Source: Chlorocebus sabaeus
Lineage: Eukaryota; Chordata; Mammalia; Primates; Cercopithecidae
Direction of reading: 5' to 3'
DNA: 64,000 bases
Assembly (NCBI RefSeq): GCF_047675955.1
Contig: NC_132923.1
Coordinates: forward strand, 87,827,637 to 87,891,636
Part shown: in pieces, positions 10,990 to 20,440 of the stretch
Layout: every line of letters begins with the position of its first letter
Position numbering within the stretch: position 1 is the first letter of the stretch
Translations under genes and position numbers: made by a program
Notes under the pieces: model-generated
Databases searched by the model: none
What the model saw: the letters and a program-made list of their open reading frames with translations, nothing else
Told to the model about the DNA's origin: nothing

Positions 10990-11440
10990 TAATCAACACC
11001 CTTAGGCTTGGTGCTTCAGCTAAACTTGACTGCTTTCTGTTCTATGCTTATGCCATACTATTTCACCATTGTACATCATATTCTTTCTTCTACGTATCCT
11101 GCCTTTCTACCCATTTCCTACTGGAAAATGTTCACTCATCTATCATAATTCAACTTTAAAAAGGGTATCTCCTCCAGGAAGCATTCTTTTGGCACCTCTA
11201 TGCTAAATTTGTTTTTCAACTTCTGTTACTTCTGAATTTCTGTACCAAGTATATCCTCTAGCAGAGTGCTTATCATGCAATCTTGCAATCATGCAGTGGT
11301 GTGATTGTTCAGCTATCTGCTCTACTAAATTAAATGTCCCTTGTCTTGAAAACGGGGATTATGAAATAATCACTGTTACACTTTTAATGTTTGACATATT
11401 AACGTACAATAAATATTTGTTGATTTGAGTTTTTGAGCAA
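10990..11440 (+). mobile_element. L2 LINE 3' end (right part)
   Basis: atgttcactcatctatcat, 'tatctcctccaggaagcatt', 'ttaaatgtcccttgtcttga' and finally 'acaataaatatttgttgatt' give the L2 3' UTR in forward order. It reaches the tail, so with 10265-10620 it forms one interrupted L2. Confidence 0.8.
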
Positions 11441-11485
11441 GTGTAGAATGAATGAATGAATAAATGAGTGAATGATGAATGAAGG
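11441..11485 (+). repeat. (GAAT)n L2 tail repeat
   Basis: agaatgaatgaatgaataaa and tgagtgaatgatgaatgaag: the characteristic GAATG tail of L2, expanded. Confidence 0.85.
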
Positions 11486-11730
11486 TGATGGGGGCAGCAG
11501 AATTACGATGAGAGTGATAGTGGTAAGTACTTGCAGGTCTTGGTGACTTCCCATTTCCAGGTTGGAGAGTGAAGGATGAGAACAGGGAAGAATGCCTTGG
11601 CCATATGAAATCAATCAAGGGAATTGAGGACCATGAAGTGTAAGGAAACACAGTAGATTTTGGAAATAGTGCTCAGTGAGTTTTCTACCATTACATTCTA
11701 ATTATTAGAAAACTCTGCCAATGAAGTAGT
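11486..11730. other. Unassigned non-coding sequence
   Basis: Nothing firm. Some words (cttgcaggtcttggtgactt) recall the inverted L2 coding part, but not enough to call it. Confidence 0.3.
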
Positions 11731-11800
11731 ATGTGTATGTGTGTGTGTGTGTCTTTGTGTATGTATGTGTGTGTCCATGTATGTGTGTGTTTAAAAAAAA
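11731..11800 (+). repeat. (TG)n microsatellite, interrupted
   Basis: TG-rich run broken by tct, tat and cca interruptions (gtgtgtgtgtgtgtctttgt, gtatgtatgtgtgtgtcc), followed by an A9 run. Confidence 0.9.
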
Positions 11801-11857
11801 AATTTAAACCAAACACTACAATATGGCTCCCTTTTTGAAACCAACCCTTTTGTTTGG

Positions 11858-11899
11858 ACTTGACAAAATAAGCCTTAGACTTGACAAAATAAGCCTTAG
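11858..11899 (+). repeat. Perfect 21-bp tandem duplication
   Basis: acttgacaaaataagccttag is followed immediately by an identical second copy. With no divergence, the duplication should be young or length-polymorphic. Confidence 0.95.
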
Positions 11900-12650
11900 G
11901 GTTCTGACAAGGAGAGGACCCTCCCATTTACCCACCATGTGACCTTAACTGGACTCTGTTATAAACAGCAAATTATAGTTTTGGTAAAATTTTTCTGCCT
12001 GGTGTATAGCAGGGTAATAAAATGCATGCTGTTGTGTAAGATGCCTTTAAACATTCAGAATCCAGGGATGAGTAATGATTACATTTCTATTCCTGGCTGA
12101 CTCCTAATAGGAAAAAAAGTCTCTTATAGGCTTTGCCCAATGTCACTTATTACTGCCATTATAAATTGAAAACATTTTTCTGCCATAAAATTCCCCGTGA
12201 TGAATTGTACCATAGGCATTAGAGTTTTTTCATCATTTTCTTCTTGATGAGCTGGCAAAATAAAGAGAATAAAACGGGTATATTCTTTTCTTTTGGAGAA
12301 ATCCAATCTCTGCAAATGGCCCCCTTAAGACTCTCAATGACTGTTTGTTTGGATTCTGATCTTAAAAAATCACCCAACTTGGGGGCTTGGGAGTGTGTAT
12401 TATCATGCAGTTAGTTTATTATTGAGCAATAGTCTGTCTGAAAGTGATTTTGAGGATGACTTCATTAGCAGAACTACAGAAAGCTCCCCTTAAGTGAGTT
12501 GAACAAGGAAATTGAAAGGGAATTTAAGACTTTTATTTAAAACAATGCTATCTTAGTCCCCTTTTTCAATGCATCACGCCTCGTTACCTGAACAGAGACA
12601 TGCATTTGATTGCCCACATTCTTTCTTCTTTTTGAGCTAGTTCCACATCT
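11900..12650. other. Unique sequence; candidate conserved island at 12140-12330
   Basis: No repeat recognised. 12140-12330 has the even texture of constrained AT-rich DNA (ttactgccattataaattg, 'gcaaaataaagagaataaaa', ctctgcaaatggccc). Enhancer status is inference. Confidence 0.3.
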
Positions 12651-12654
12651 GGAT

Positions 12655-12895
12655 TAGAAGAAAGCATCGGTTGACGTCCATTCTCAATACTAAGTATCAG
12701 GGACTGTACAAGGTGTGCTTCTTGTATCAAACCCTTACAACAATTCTGTAAGAAAAATATTATGCTCATTTTACAGATAAGAAAAATGAGGGTCAGAGCA
12801 TTTGAGTAACTTGTCTGAGATGAAAACAGCTAGTTAAAAGTGAAGCCAGAATTCCACTTCAAGTCTGTTTTATCCTAAAAGCTGTGTTCTTTCTT
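12655..12895 (-). mobile_element. MIR SINE
   Basis: Inverted MIR: agtatcagggactgtacaag, 'acccttacaacaattctgta', 'attttacagataagaaaaat', ggtcagagcatttgagtaac and 'aagccagaattccacttcaa'. Confidence 0.85.
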
Positions 12896-12899
12896 TTAC

Positions 12900-13390
12900 A
12901 GTGTGTGCCTCCCAAATATAATCCAATGGAATGAACCAAGAGATCACAACTAATAGTACAAATTTTAAATCATTAAGTAATTATTCTTTTGTCAAACTTA
13001 AGTCTGACATGACAGGCTGGGTATTTGTAGGCTTCCCTACTTATATTTGTCTGCTTATATTTGTGGGTATAGCAGACAAATGTAAGTTGTCTTTACCCCA
13101 AGGCCCACAGTGAAAAATGCAGAAGGCCTCTGCCAACACTGCCTATGTCCATGGACTGCATCAGCTTCACACAGCAGAGCACTACTCCAGCTTAGTTTTA
13201 CAAATCAAATCGTCAGGAACTGTGTGGCACCTAACGAAGACCAGGAGCAAAAGTTGCTACCTACGGGTGGCCCAAAAACCCAGCTGAAACCACTGCTCCC
13301 ACTGTGGTGAAATTCATCATTACAACCTCTTTCCCCTTGATTCCTCTGCTCCTTCCTGGGATAAAAACCACATCAGACAAATCACCGTTA
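12900..13390. other. Unassigned non-coding sequence
   Basis: Holds small forward frames (12931-13113, 13110-13310) without family features. A 16-bp near-repeat, tatttgtaggctt versus tatttgtgggtat, lies at 13022-13067. Nothing else seen. Confidence 0.35.
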
Positions 13391-13394
13391 TTCA

Positions 13395-13690
13395 AACATA
13401 TTTTAATTGCAGGTCTCTGAGTCCTTTTTGTATTTTTCCTTTTCTTGAAATAGTGCCCATCTTTTTAACATTTCAAGCTTATCCTCATTCCTCTATGTCT
13501 GGCTTAAATGCTACTTCCTTCATGAAGCCTCCTCTGTTCCCCTGTCCAAAGAATGGAGTTGCTCTAACTCCAGCCCCATGATGTCTGACTTTTCGTAAAT
13601 GTTCTCTTATCTTTGCAATCCTGTATCCCTGCTTTCCTAGTACAGAATGTCTTTCTGTCTGCCTTTCATCTCTACCTGTTTATTATATCT
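13395..13690 (+). mobile_element. L2 LINE 3' region
   Basis: 'gcttaaatgctacttccttc' plus atgaagcctcctctgttcc is the L2 'cactt cctt catgaagcc' block, followed by 'tgtctttctgtctgcctttc'. Confidence 0.75.
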
Positions 13691-13800
13691 TAGAACCTGA
13701 GAACCTTAAAGCTGGAAGAGCTCTTAGAGGTCATAATTTTGCAGATGGAAAAAGTAAGTACCAAGGAAGGAAAGCAACAGGCAGCTAGCAGCAAACTGAG
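13691..13800 (-). mobile_element. MIR/L3-like old repeat fragment
   Basis: aaagctggaagagctcttagag and 'ttgcagatggaaaaagtaag' recall the inverted MIR/L3-class layout. Confidence 0.35.
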
Positions 13801-13804
13801 GATC

Positions 13805-14050
13805 TTGGGAGGTAGTGTGATATCGTGGAAAGACAACAACTTTTGAGTCAACAGCTTGGGTTCAAACCCTGGCTTTACCATCAACAAGCTGTTTGATTTT
13901 TTTTCATCCTCTGTGAGCATCACTTGCCTTAGTGTTTAAATCTTTTTGAAAAAAGATACCTGTTTTAAAAAGAGATATCTTGTTGTGAGTTTCATATCAA
14001 ACAAAATGCCTATTTTGGTGCCTGGCAACTGGCAGGTGTTCCATTTGTGG
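13805..14050 (+). mobile_element. MIR SINE
   Basis: Forward MIR with 5' part: 'ggtagtgtgatatcgtggaa', 'cttgggttcaaaccctggct' and ttcatcctctgtgagcatc, then 'tgcctggcaactggcaggtg' at the 3' end. Confidence 0.8.
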
Positions 14051-14053
14051 TTG

Positions 14054-14081
14054 TATGTACGTATGTATGTATGTGTGTATT
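14054..14081 (+). repeat. (GTAT)n microsatellite
   Basis: tgtatgtacgtatgtatgta followed by tgtgtgta. Confidence 0.85.
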
Positions 14082-14084
14082 TTC

Positions 14085-14310
14085 ACTTTGGAGAGGCAAT
14101 GTGATATAGAGGAAAGAGACATATAATAATAAAATGGCTTTTGCAGTAGATAAACTCTGCCGTTTTCTACTTATATGACCTTGGATAAGTCACTGAACTT
14201 CTATAAAAGAGAAGGAATTCATATCTATGTATAAAAATGTGAAGATGAGCAAAGATTTGCATAAAGTACTTGATGTCTGGTACATATTAAGAATTCAAAA
14301 AGGGCCCTTT
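14085..14310 (+). mobile_element. MIR SINE
   Basis: aatgtgatatagaggaaagag, 'gccgttttctacttatatga', 'ccttggataagtcactgaac' and 'acttgatgtctggtacatat' follow the forward MIR order. Tandem with the preceding MIR. Confidence 0.75.
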
Positions 14311-14420
14311 ATATCATTGGTATTATATCTCTATCCATGATCTCATGTAAGGCTCATAGTAATACTGTGGGATTCAAAGAGTAGTAAATAGTATGCCTGT
14401 TTGTTAAAGGTATAACTATG
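14311..14420 (-). mobile_element. MIR SINE fragment
   Basis: catgatctcatgtaaggctc and 'atagtaatactgtgggattc' look like an inverted MIR 3' half. Confidence 0.35.
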
Positions 14421-14845
14421 ATTATGAGCTGGCAGCCACATTTTGAAAATTCTAAACCTTACAGGGGCAATTAGACTATAGCACACAGATTTAGATAAAC
14501 CAAAGAGTGGATATTGCTAGAGATCAGGCACATGAGTGGGCCTCCATCATCTAGGAGAACCAGGTGGCAGAACTGACTCAGGTATGGCAGTAGGATCAGT
14601 TGGAACTTAACATCTGGTCCTAAGACATGGATCCCAGGTATGAAGTCTTTCTTGTCCAATCTTTCCCAGATAGAACTGTCACTCTTTTGCTTGTAGGATG
14701 TCCTGCATGTACCCTAATTCATCACAGGACCTGTGTCTTGCCTATTCTTTAATCTGATACAACTTCTCAATTTTGATTGTGAATTTTTGTGATTCATATC
14801 TGGAGACTTGTTTGCTACTGTATGCTCAGCATTTAAATATATTTT
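14421..14845. other. Unassigned non-coding sequence
   Basis: No repeat or gene recognised. The reverse frame 14471-14659 has no family features. Confidence 0.3.
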
Positions 14846-14849
14846 GTTG

Positions 14850-14935
14850 ACTGATTGTTACCTTACACAGAGCCTTGCACATAGTAAATACCCAGTGAGT
14901 GTTTGGTGAATGATTGAATGAATGAATCCAGCGAA
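14850..14935 (+). mobile_element. L2 LINE tail
   Basis: agagccttgcacatagtaaat, 'gtgagtgtttggtgaatgat' and tgaatgaatgaatcc are the L2 3' terminus. Confidence 0.8.
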
Positions 14936-15440
14936 ATGATATATAGGAAATGACTTTGTAAACTGTAAAATGATACTTGTAAGAGTGTTTCTATCAACAA
15001 TAATAATTACTAAGTCAGCTAATAAGCTCCTTTTGACCTTATGACCTTAATCTGTTGCTCAAGCCTCAATAGTTAGGCATTCAGGGCACAAAATGGCCAC
15101 TTGATGAGCCGCAGAGGCACAGGATGAATCAGAGGGATGCTGTGAGGTCATTTATTTCCCCTTTTCTGAAAAGCTCTAGTAAGGATTCCATCTTTCACAC
15201 CACCTTCAGGAACCCCTATGGGAGTTCCCCAGGAACATCATACAGAGTACTGGGACTACCTGGAAACCGTTATCCTGTGAGAGATGACAGGTCTGGAAAT
15301 AAAAGGAAAAAAAGATGAATTCTATACATTTTTAGTTGTCATTGATGCCGCTGCCTTAATGGATTAATTAGCTGTGTTTTGAAGCTTGTATTGCAGTGAG
15401 GCTGTTCAGCTGATCATAGGCTTCCATGGGCATTCAAAGA
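14936..15440. other. Unique sequence; candidate enhancer-like island
   Basis: No repeat recognised. Carries the DR2 site at 15034-15047. A block at 15340-15430 includes 'taatggattaattagctgtg', a tight cluster of homeodomain-type TAAT cores, and gttcagctgatc, an E-box. The forward frame 15124-15318 (64 codons) shows no family features. Confidence 0.4.
15034..15047 (-). promoter_or_regulatory. DR2 nuclear-receptor-type element
   Basis: TGACCT TA TGACCT: on the reverse strand, two perfect AGGTCA half-sites in direct orientation with a 2-bp spacer. DR2 is a known RAR/RXR-type spacing. Occupancy is inference. Confidence 0.5.
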
Positions 15441-15441
15441 G

Positions 15442-15785
15442 TGCTATGGTTTGAATATCCCCTCCAAAACTCATGTGGAAATTTAAGTGCCATTGTGACG
15501 GTATGAAGAGATGGGACCTTTAAGAGTTGGTTAGGTCAGGCGCGGATTAAGGCTGCCCTCATGAATGGATTAACACTGTTGTCAGGAGAGTAGGTTAGTT
15601 ATTTTGGGAATGCAGCTCCCTTTTTGTCTTTTATCTTGCTTCTGCCTTCTACCATGGGTTTACCCTCACCAGACACTGGCACCATGCTCTTGGACTTCCT
15701 AGCCTCCAGAACCATGAACTTCTGTTCTTCGAAAATTATCCACTCTGTGGTATTCTGTGAGAGCAGCAGAAAATGGTTTAAGACA
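15442..15785 (+). mobile_element. MLT1-type solo LTR (ERVL-MaLR)
   Basis: Starts tgctatggtttgaatatccc and ends gtttaagaca, with internal 'ctcatgaatggattaacact', 'ttaccctcaccagacactgg', 'ttggacttcctagcctccag' and 'cactctgtggtattctgtga', all MLT1-type landmarks. The flanking 5-mers aagag and aacag agree at 4 of 5. No internal retroviral sequence adjoins it. Confidence 0.85.
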
Positions 15786-15794
15786 AACAGGTAG

Positions 15795-16005
15795 AGGTAA
15801 TGATAATAATAGTAAAAATAATAGTGATAGCCTACTACATGCCAGATAGTGTTTAAACATCTTAGTGGATTATTTTATCTTCACCACAGCTTCATAAGGT
15901 ACATATTGTTATTATCTCCACTTTACAAGAGGAAACAGTAACAGAATCAAGACTCAACCCAGGATGCATAACTCTGGAGTCTGTGAGCTGAATCAATAAT
16001 CATAT
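15795..16005 (-). mobile_element. MIR SINE
   Basis: 'atagcctactacatgccaga', 'ccacagcttcataaggtaca', 'cactttacaagaggaaacag' and 'actctggagtctgtgagctg' form the inverted MIR. Confidence 0.8.
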
Positions 16006-16019
16006 CCTCAATATAGAAT

Positions 16020-16125
16020 TGAAAAAATGGATGTTCAGATGTTAAATGGTTTACTCATAAGTTATTGAACCAGCTTAAATGTAAGTCTGGCCCACTCAAG
16101 TCTGTGCCTTCCAGTCCTGCCAAGT
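16020..16125 (-). mobile_element. MIR SINE fragment
   Basis: 'gttaaatggtttactcataa', 'taagtctggcccactcaagt' and ctgtgcctt match the inverted MIR 5' half. Possibly a second, tandem MIR. Confidence 0.5.
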
Positions 16126-16434
16126 GCAGGCCTATGCACAGAGCTAGCAGTTTATGCATAGGTAGGTAGCAAGGCCTGAATAATCCAGGTCTTATATAAC
16201 TTCTGGGAGCATGGCAGGACCCCAGATCCCAAAGAACTCTGTGCTAGGTGAGACCTACAAGAACAATGCAGAGTCCTAATTGCTCTAGTTACATGAACAG
16301 AAACACAATGACCAGCAATAGGCTAACTTGGTATTGATTCCCCTATGTCCCTGTGAGTCACAGCATAAGTGCTCTTTACATTCTGCTTTCTCTCCCCAGT
16401 GCCAGCCCTTCCATTTTCCAATTCATTAAGAAAA
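16126..16434. other. Unique sequence
   Basis: Holds one copy (16244-16287) of a ~45-bp segment that recurs at 17814-17863. Otherwise nothing recognised. Confidence 0.35.
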
Positions 16435-16650
16435 GGGGTAGGAAAATGTGCAAGTATTGAGTGATTATTACTTGAAAGCATTTCTAGCATGTTATTTCTT
16501 GTGATCTTCTAAACAACCCTGTGAAACAGGTAGTATTATTACTCCTATTTTAAATAAATTTAAGTTAAAAGAAGTAATGTGCCAAAATCACACAGCTAAT
16601 AAGTATCTTGATTATGATTTTCATCCAGGTCTGAGTACTTAGTAACATTC
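16435..16650 (-). mobile_element. MIR SINE
   Basis: 'ttcttgtgatcttctaaaca', 'accctgtgaaacaggtagta', 'taatgtgccaaaatcacaca' and gctaataagt give the inverted MIR. Confidence 0.8.
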
Positions 16651-16662
16651 AACAAATACCTG

Positions 16663-16722
16663 TTGGATGGATGATGGATGGATGGATGGATGGATGGATG
16701 GATGGATGGATGGATGGATGGG
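16663..16722 (+). repeat. (GGAT)n microsatellite
   Basis: About 13 near-perfect tetranucleotide units with one early atg interruption, directly after the L2-tail-like 'aacattcaacaaatacctgt'. Confidence 0.95.
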
Positions 16723-16762
16723 GTCTTTCCAGTGAACCAAGTTGCTCTTCAGAGTGGTCTAA

Positions 16763-16912
16763 GGCTGTGATTCTATACATTGACTGCACATGGGAATCCT
16801 TACAGAGTCTCTAAAAAATACTGATTGCCTCCCTTCTCATCCATTGAATCAGAATCCATACCCAGGCATTGGTATTTGTAGCCAGAATTGAGGATCACTG
16901 GTTTTGAAAGGA
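16763..16912. mobile_element. hAT element fragment, MER20-like
   Basis: 'tgactgcacatgggaatcct', tctctaaaaaatactgattg, 'tgaatcagaatccataccca' and a 'gaggatcactggttttgaaa' end resemble the central and terminal parts of a MER20-type Charlie element. Confidence 0.45.
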
Positions 16913-17673
16913 CTGGACTTTCCCCCTATGGACCTGGATGTGAAGAGCTTGTAAGTGGCTGTCAGGTGGCTCCTGATCTTAGGTGAAGTAGGCCGTAGGG
17001 CAGAGACCCAGGCCTCCTTAGCCTCTGGAGAAGGTTTGTACTGTTCTAACTGCTGTTGCCCTGGCCTCTCTTTTCAGCCTGGTGGAATTGTAGCTTGTTT
17101 CCTTGCCTTGCTCTGTGTCACTTACTGGCTGCCTAGTCCTAGGCTTCCCAGTGCGAATTCCTTTCCTCTTGCTGATGGCAGCACCACACAGTGATGCCAG
17201 AAGCCTCCTGGGATGGCTCCCTTAGTTGCTCTTTTCTCAACCTTCCCACTTCCTAGAATCCCCAGCCTTGAGCTTACTGTGACCCTGTAGTCCACTTCTG
17301 CGCCAACACAGTTTTCCCTTGCTGTTCTTTACTCCCTCTCAGAGAGTGTAACATTCTTTCTGCATTTCTACTTCTTGGTCTTCTTTGATAAAGAAGCCTA
17401 TTGTGAAAATCAATTGCTTGGGTCAAGGAGAAAGTATTGATTCAGCTAACAGTGCTGATGCTCCAAGTGAGTCAGAAGGTGAGAGAGATAAAAATGACTG
17501 GCATTTCAGGAGCCATCTGCCACTTCCATGATTTATACTCAGGAAATGAACAGCCCAGAATATTTCCTCTTTTACAATTTTTGTGGTGTCTTGGAGCTGT
17601 CATTTTACTACCAATTCCTCTTACCCTGCAGTCTTCCATGTTCCTGTAGTGCTCTAGGCATCCCTCCACAGTG

Positions 17674-17676
<3 letters not shown>
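16913..17676. other. Unique sequence
   Basis: Slightly GC-richer than its surroundings. A pyrimidine tract ending in cag at 17068-17080 (ggcctctcttttcag) looks like a 3' splice site, but no exon with a matching donor can be supported. Forward frame 16955-17194 has no family features. Confidence 0.35.

Positions 17677-17712
<36 letters not shown>
17677..17712 (+). repeat. (CA)n microsatellite
   Basis: About 16 CA units ending in cccc. A likely polymorphic marker. Confidence 0.95.
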
Positions 17713-17713
<1 letters not shown>

Positions 17714-18099
17714 CAGATTGGGATCTGCCCAAGGGCAGAGAACAGTGGTATGTTGTACTGTCTCTGTCCTCATATCCCAGATTAGGGTCCTGTTATAGAC
17801 CTGGTGTCAGTGAGTGTGCTAGGTGAGGCCTTAGCTATAAGAACAATGAAGGGTCCTAATTGCAGAGTATGTATTATAGATAGTTGAACAGTAAAGTATT
17901 TCATTAAATATTTTCACAACTATTATTTTATATATGACCCATAGAAACTTGAGAAAATAGTATTCAGAAATTCATATTCACATTTGATAAAGGAAGCAGC
18001 TAATGGGTTTGAGCCTGCATCTACTAACTCTATAGAGGAATATATTTGATGACAGAGTATTCTATGTCAATACTTTCCATGATGAAGTAATAAAACCGG
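17713..18099. other. Unique sequence
   Basis: Carries the second copy (17814-17863) of the segment also present at 16244-16287. No other feature recognised. Confidence 0.35.
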
Positions 18100-19425
18100 A
18101 AGCTTTTAACACAATTGACCATTCATACTTTCAAATTGCACTCTTTTTTGGCTTTAAGAAACCACTTTTAGTTCTCTCTCCAGGTCTCCTTTTGCTGGAT
18201 TCCTTTCATTTCCTTGATCTCTAGATTTTGAAATACACCAGAGCTTGTTCTTTGGTCTCTTCTTAGTATTAACATCCCTGATGATTTCATCTATTCACTT
18301 GGCTTAAAATACCATACGTCAGCTGATGACTCCTAAATTTATTGTCTCTACTTAGACCTCTTTCCTGAACTCCAGAATCATACATCCAATTGTTAACTCA
18401 ATATCTTGCCTTGGATAAGCATATGAAGTACAGCTTGTCCAAAAGCAAACGTAATTTCTAATCCCCCAAACCACTTCTCCCAAAGTCTCCCCCATTGCTA
18501 TAAATGGCAATGCTGTCCAATAATTTTGAAATCATCTTTTATTCCTGTCTCTCTTTTCAAATAGCCTTTCCACCAATATCTTATTGGTTCTATGGTCAAT
18601 ATATATCCATATTCCTAATCACTCTCTCACTTCATCTCTACCTCTTTGTCCCAAACCATCATTATATCTGTCCTGTACTCTTGAAATAGCCTACTAACCG
18701 GTGACCCTGATTCTGCTGTTGCCTCCTTCTCCTGTTCTTCCTCATATACACTCACTATGATTTATTTTACACCTGAAAGCCAGAGTGATTCTTCTGAAAT
18801 GAAAGTTGGATTGTGACAGTTCTCTGCTAAGAATCCCTCAGTGGCTTCTCATCTCACTCATCCAAACAAACAAACAAACAACACGAAAGTCTTCTTACTG
18901 TGGCCTACAAAGCCCTACATGATCTGTTTCTTACCTCCTACCTCATTGATCTATTCTTCACCTCCCTCTCACTTGATTACTCTGCTGTAGCCACACTGGC
19001 CTCTTGGCTGCACCATGCACTCACCAAGCATATTCTTGCTTCAAAATGTTCATAATCGCTAGTCTTTACCCAGAATATTCTTTCCAGATATTCTCATGGC
19101 TCACCTCTTCTCTTCATGTCTCTGCTCAAAGACTCTCCTTCTCTCCCTTTATGTCCCTGCTCAAAGGTTACCTTATCACTAGTGCTTTCCCTGACCATCC
19201 TATCTAAGGTCCTTTAGGGGCTTCACCCCTTTAGCATTTCCTGTCCCTCTTACTCTGCTTTATGGTCCTTTGCATCCTTTGTGTCAATTTTTTAATTGAT
19301 ATTTTCTTCTATTAAAGCATAAACTCTTGGAGAGCTATGACATTCATTACTATATTTCTAGTGCCCCAAACAATTCCCAGCACAAAGTAGGTTCTCAAAT
19401 AATTGCTGGATTAATTATTAAATGA
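18100..19425 (+). mobile_element. L2 LINE, 3' third including RT-derived sequence
   Basis: Among the longest L2 copies here (~1.3 kb). In order: the RT-coding region (ttaacacaattgaccattc, ttggctttaagaaacc, 'catacgtcagctgatgactc' for the catalytic-aspartate area), 'cctgaactccagaatcatac', ataagcatatgaagtacagc, 'aacttggcaatgct'-type decay, 'agccagagtgattcttctga', 'tcagtggcttctcatctcac', 'tgtggcctacaaagccctac', 'tagccacactggcctcttgg', 'gctttccctgaccatcctat' and the tail 'gtaggttctcaaataattgc'. No open frame survives. A (CAAA)n insertion lies at 18865-18882. Confidence 0.85.
18865..18882 (+). repeat. (AAAC)n tract inside L2
   Basis: caaacaaacaaacaaaca interrupts the L2 between its 'ctcactc' and 'aaagtct' blocks. 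Confidence 0.9.
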
Positions 19426-19479
19426 CAAGTATTTATTGAGTATCTACTAGTATAAAAACTACCATCTTTTGAACATCAC

Positions 19480-19695
19480 CTATGATTCAGGGAGTTTGTG
19501 AAGTACTTTTCATAATTTATATTTATTCATCAGGAAAGCCATGAAAAGTAGGTACTATGATCTCCAGTTTATGCCTAAGGCTATTTGAACTCAGGGAAGG
19601 AAAATGGCTTAAGATTATATAGGAAAATAGTGGGAAAGTTAGCACTATAATCCATGTCTTATCATTCGTGTGCTCTTCCTACACTATCCAGATGC
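19480..19695 (-). mobile_element. MIR SINE
   Basis: 'ttgtgaagtacttttcataa', 'tttattcatcaggaaagcca', 'taggtactatgatctccagt' and 'ctatttgaactcagggaagg' follow the inverted MIR. Confidence 0.6.
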
Positions 19696-19729
19696 CTCCC
19701 TCACAAAATTGTATTGATTTAAAAATCAC

Positions 19730-19905
19730 TTGTGGAATACTTCTATTCTGCAGGCCCTGAGTGTGATGCTAAAGGCTAAGATTAATGGGCAGAAATCCCT
19801 GCCTTCAAGGAGTCTATATAGGAGAGGCAAACATATGAACAGATGAGTAAAATACAGATGGTTGGCTAATGAGAATGAGAGAATGACATAGAACTAAGCG
19901 CAAAA
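19730..19905 (-). mobile_element. L2 LINE (part 1 of a split copy)
   Basis: 'tattctgcaggccctgagtg', 'gggcagaaatccctgccttc', 'aaggagtctatataggagag' and caaacatatgaacag are the inverted L2 3' UTR. The element resumes near 20440. Confidence 0.75.
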
Positions 19906-20440
19906 TAAAAACATGGATCCTCGTGTTAAAAAATTGTTAGGAACTCCAAGATGGCAACAACAGAGCATTGAACCAAGCACAGAGCATGGTGCTCTGTGTT
20001 CATGAAGCCAGTCCTAGGTAGGGGGTCAGAGAACACTCCCAAGGGGGAAAGATGAGGAGTGGTCTAAGCTTAGGGCACCCTGCCCAAATAATACTGCCAA
20101 CCCTGGCCGGTACCAGGTACTAAGAAATCCTAGAAAATTTCAAGAAAGGCACTCCAAAACTCAGGCCTCCTGATATGGGAGAACAAGACTAGGACTTCCC
20201 TTGCTGTAAAGAGTGTAATGCTAGTGATTCGGGGGCCCATGTTTCTTCCATACTGAGGCTCTAATATGTAATAGGTTTTTATAGGGCAGCCCTAAACGTA
20301 GTATACATCACTTCTACTCATATTCCATTGGCTGTAACTCATTCGGATGATCACATCTACCTGTTATAGGGACTGGGCAAGGGAGTCGCTGCTTAAGCAG
20401 AAACTTCTCAGTGACAGCTCTATACTATGGTGGCAGAAAG
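19906..20440. mobile_element. Unidentified ~530-bp insertion splitting L2
   Basis: Unrelated to L2 yet lying between two collinear L2 pieces. Contains a 9-bp hairpin (cacagagca/tgctctgtg, 19978-19998), ctcatattccattggctgt near 20315, and tgctctaat-like decay. Composition suggests an LTR or DNA element, but I cannot name the family. Confidence 0.45.

Noticed and set aside
17068..17160. Possible exon after a strong pyrimidine tract plus AG
   Set aside because: No matching donor, no family match and no neighbouring exon. A single splice-like motif is common by chance.
17472..17785. Overlapping frames on both strands around a (CA)n run
   Set aside because: Cys-Val and Thr-His repeats are microsatellite translation, not protein.
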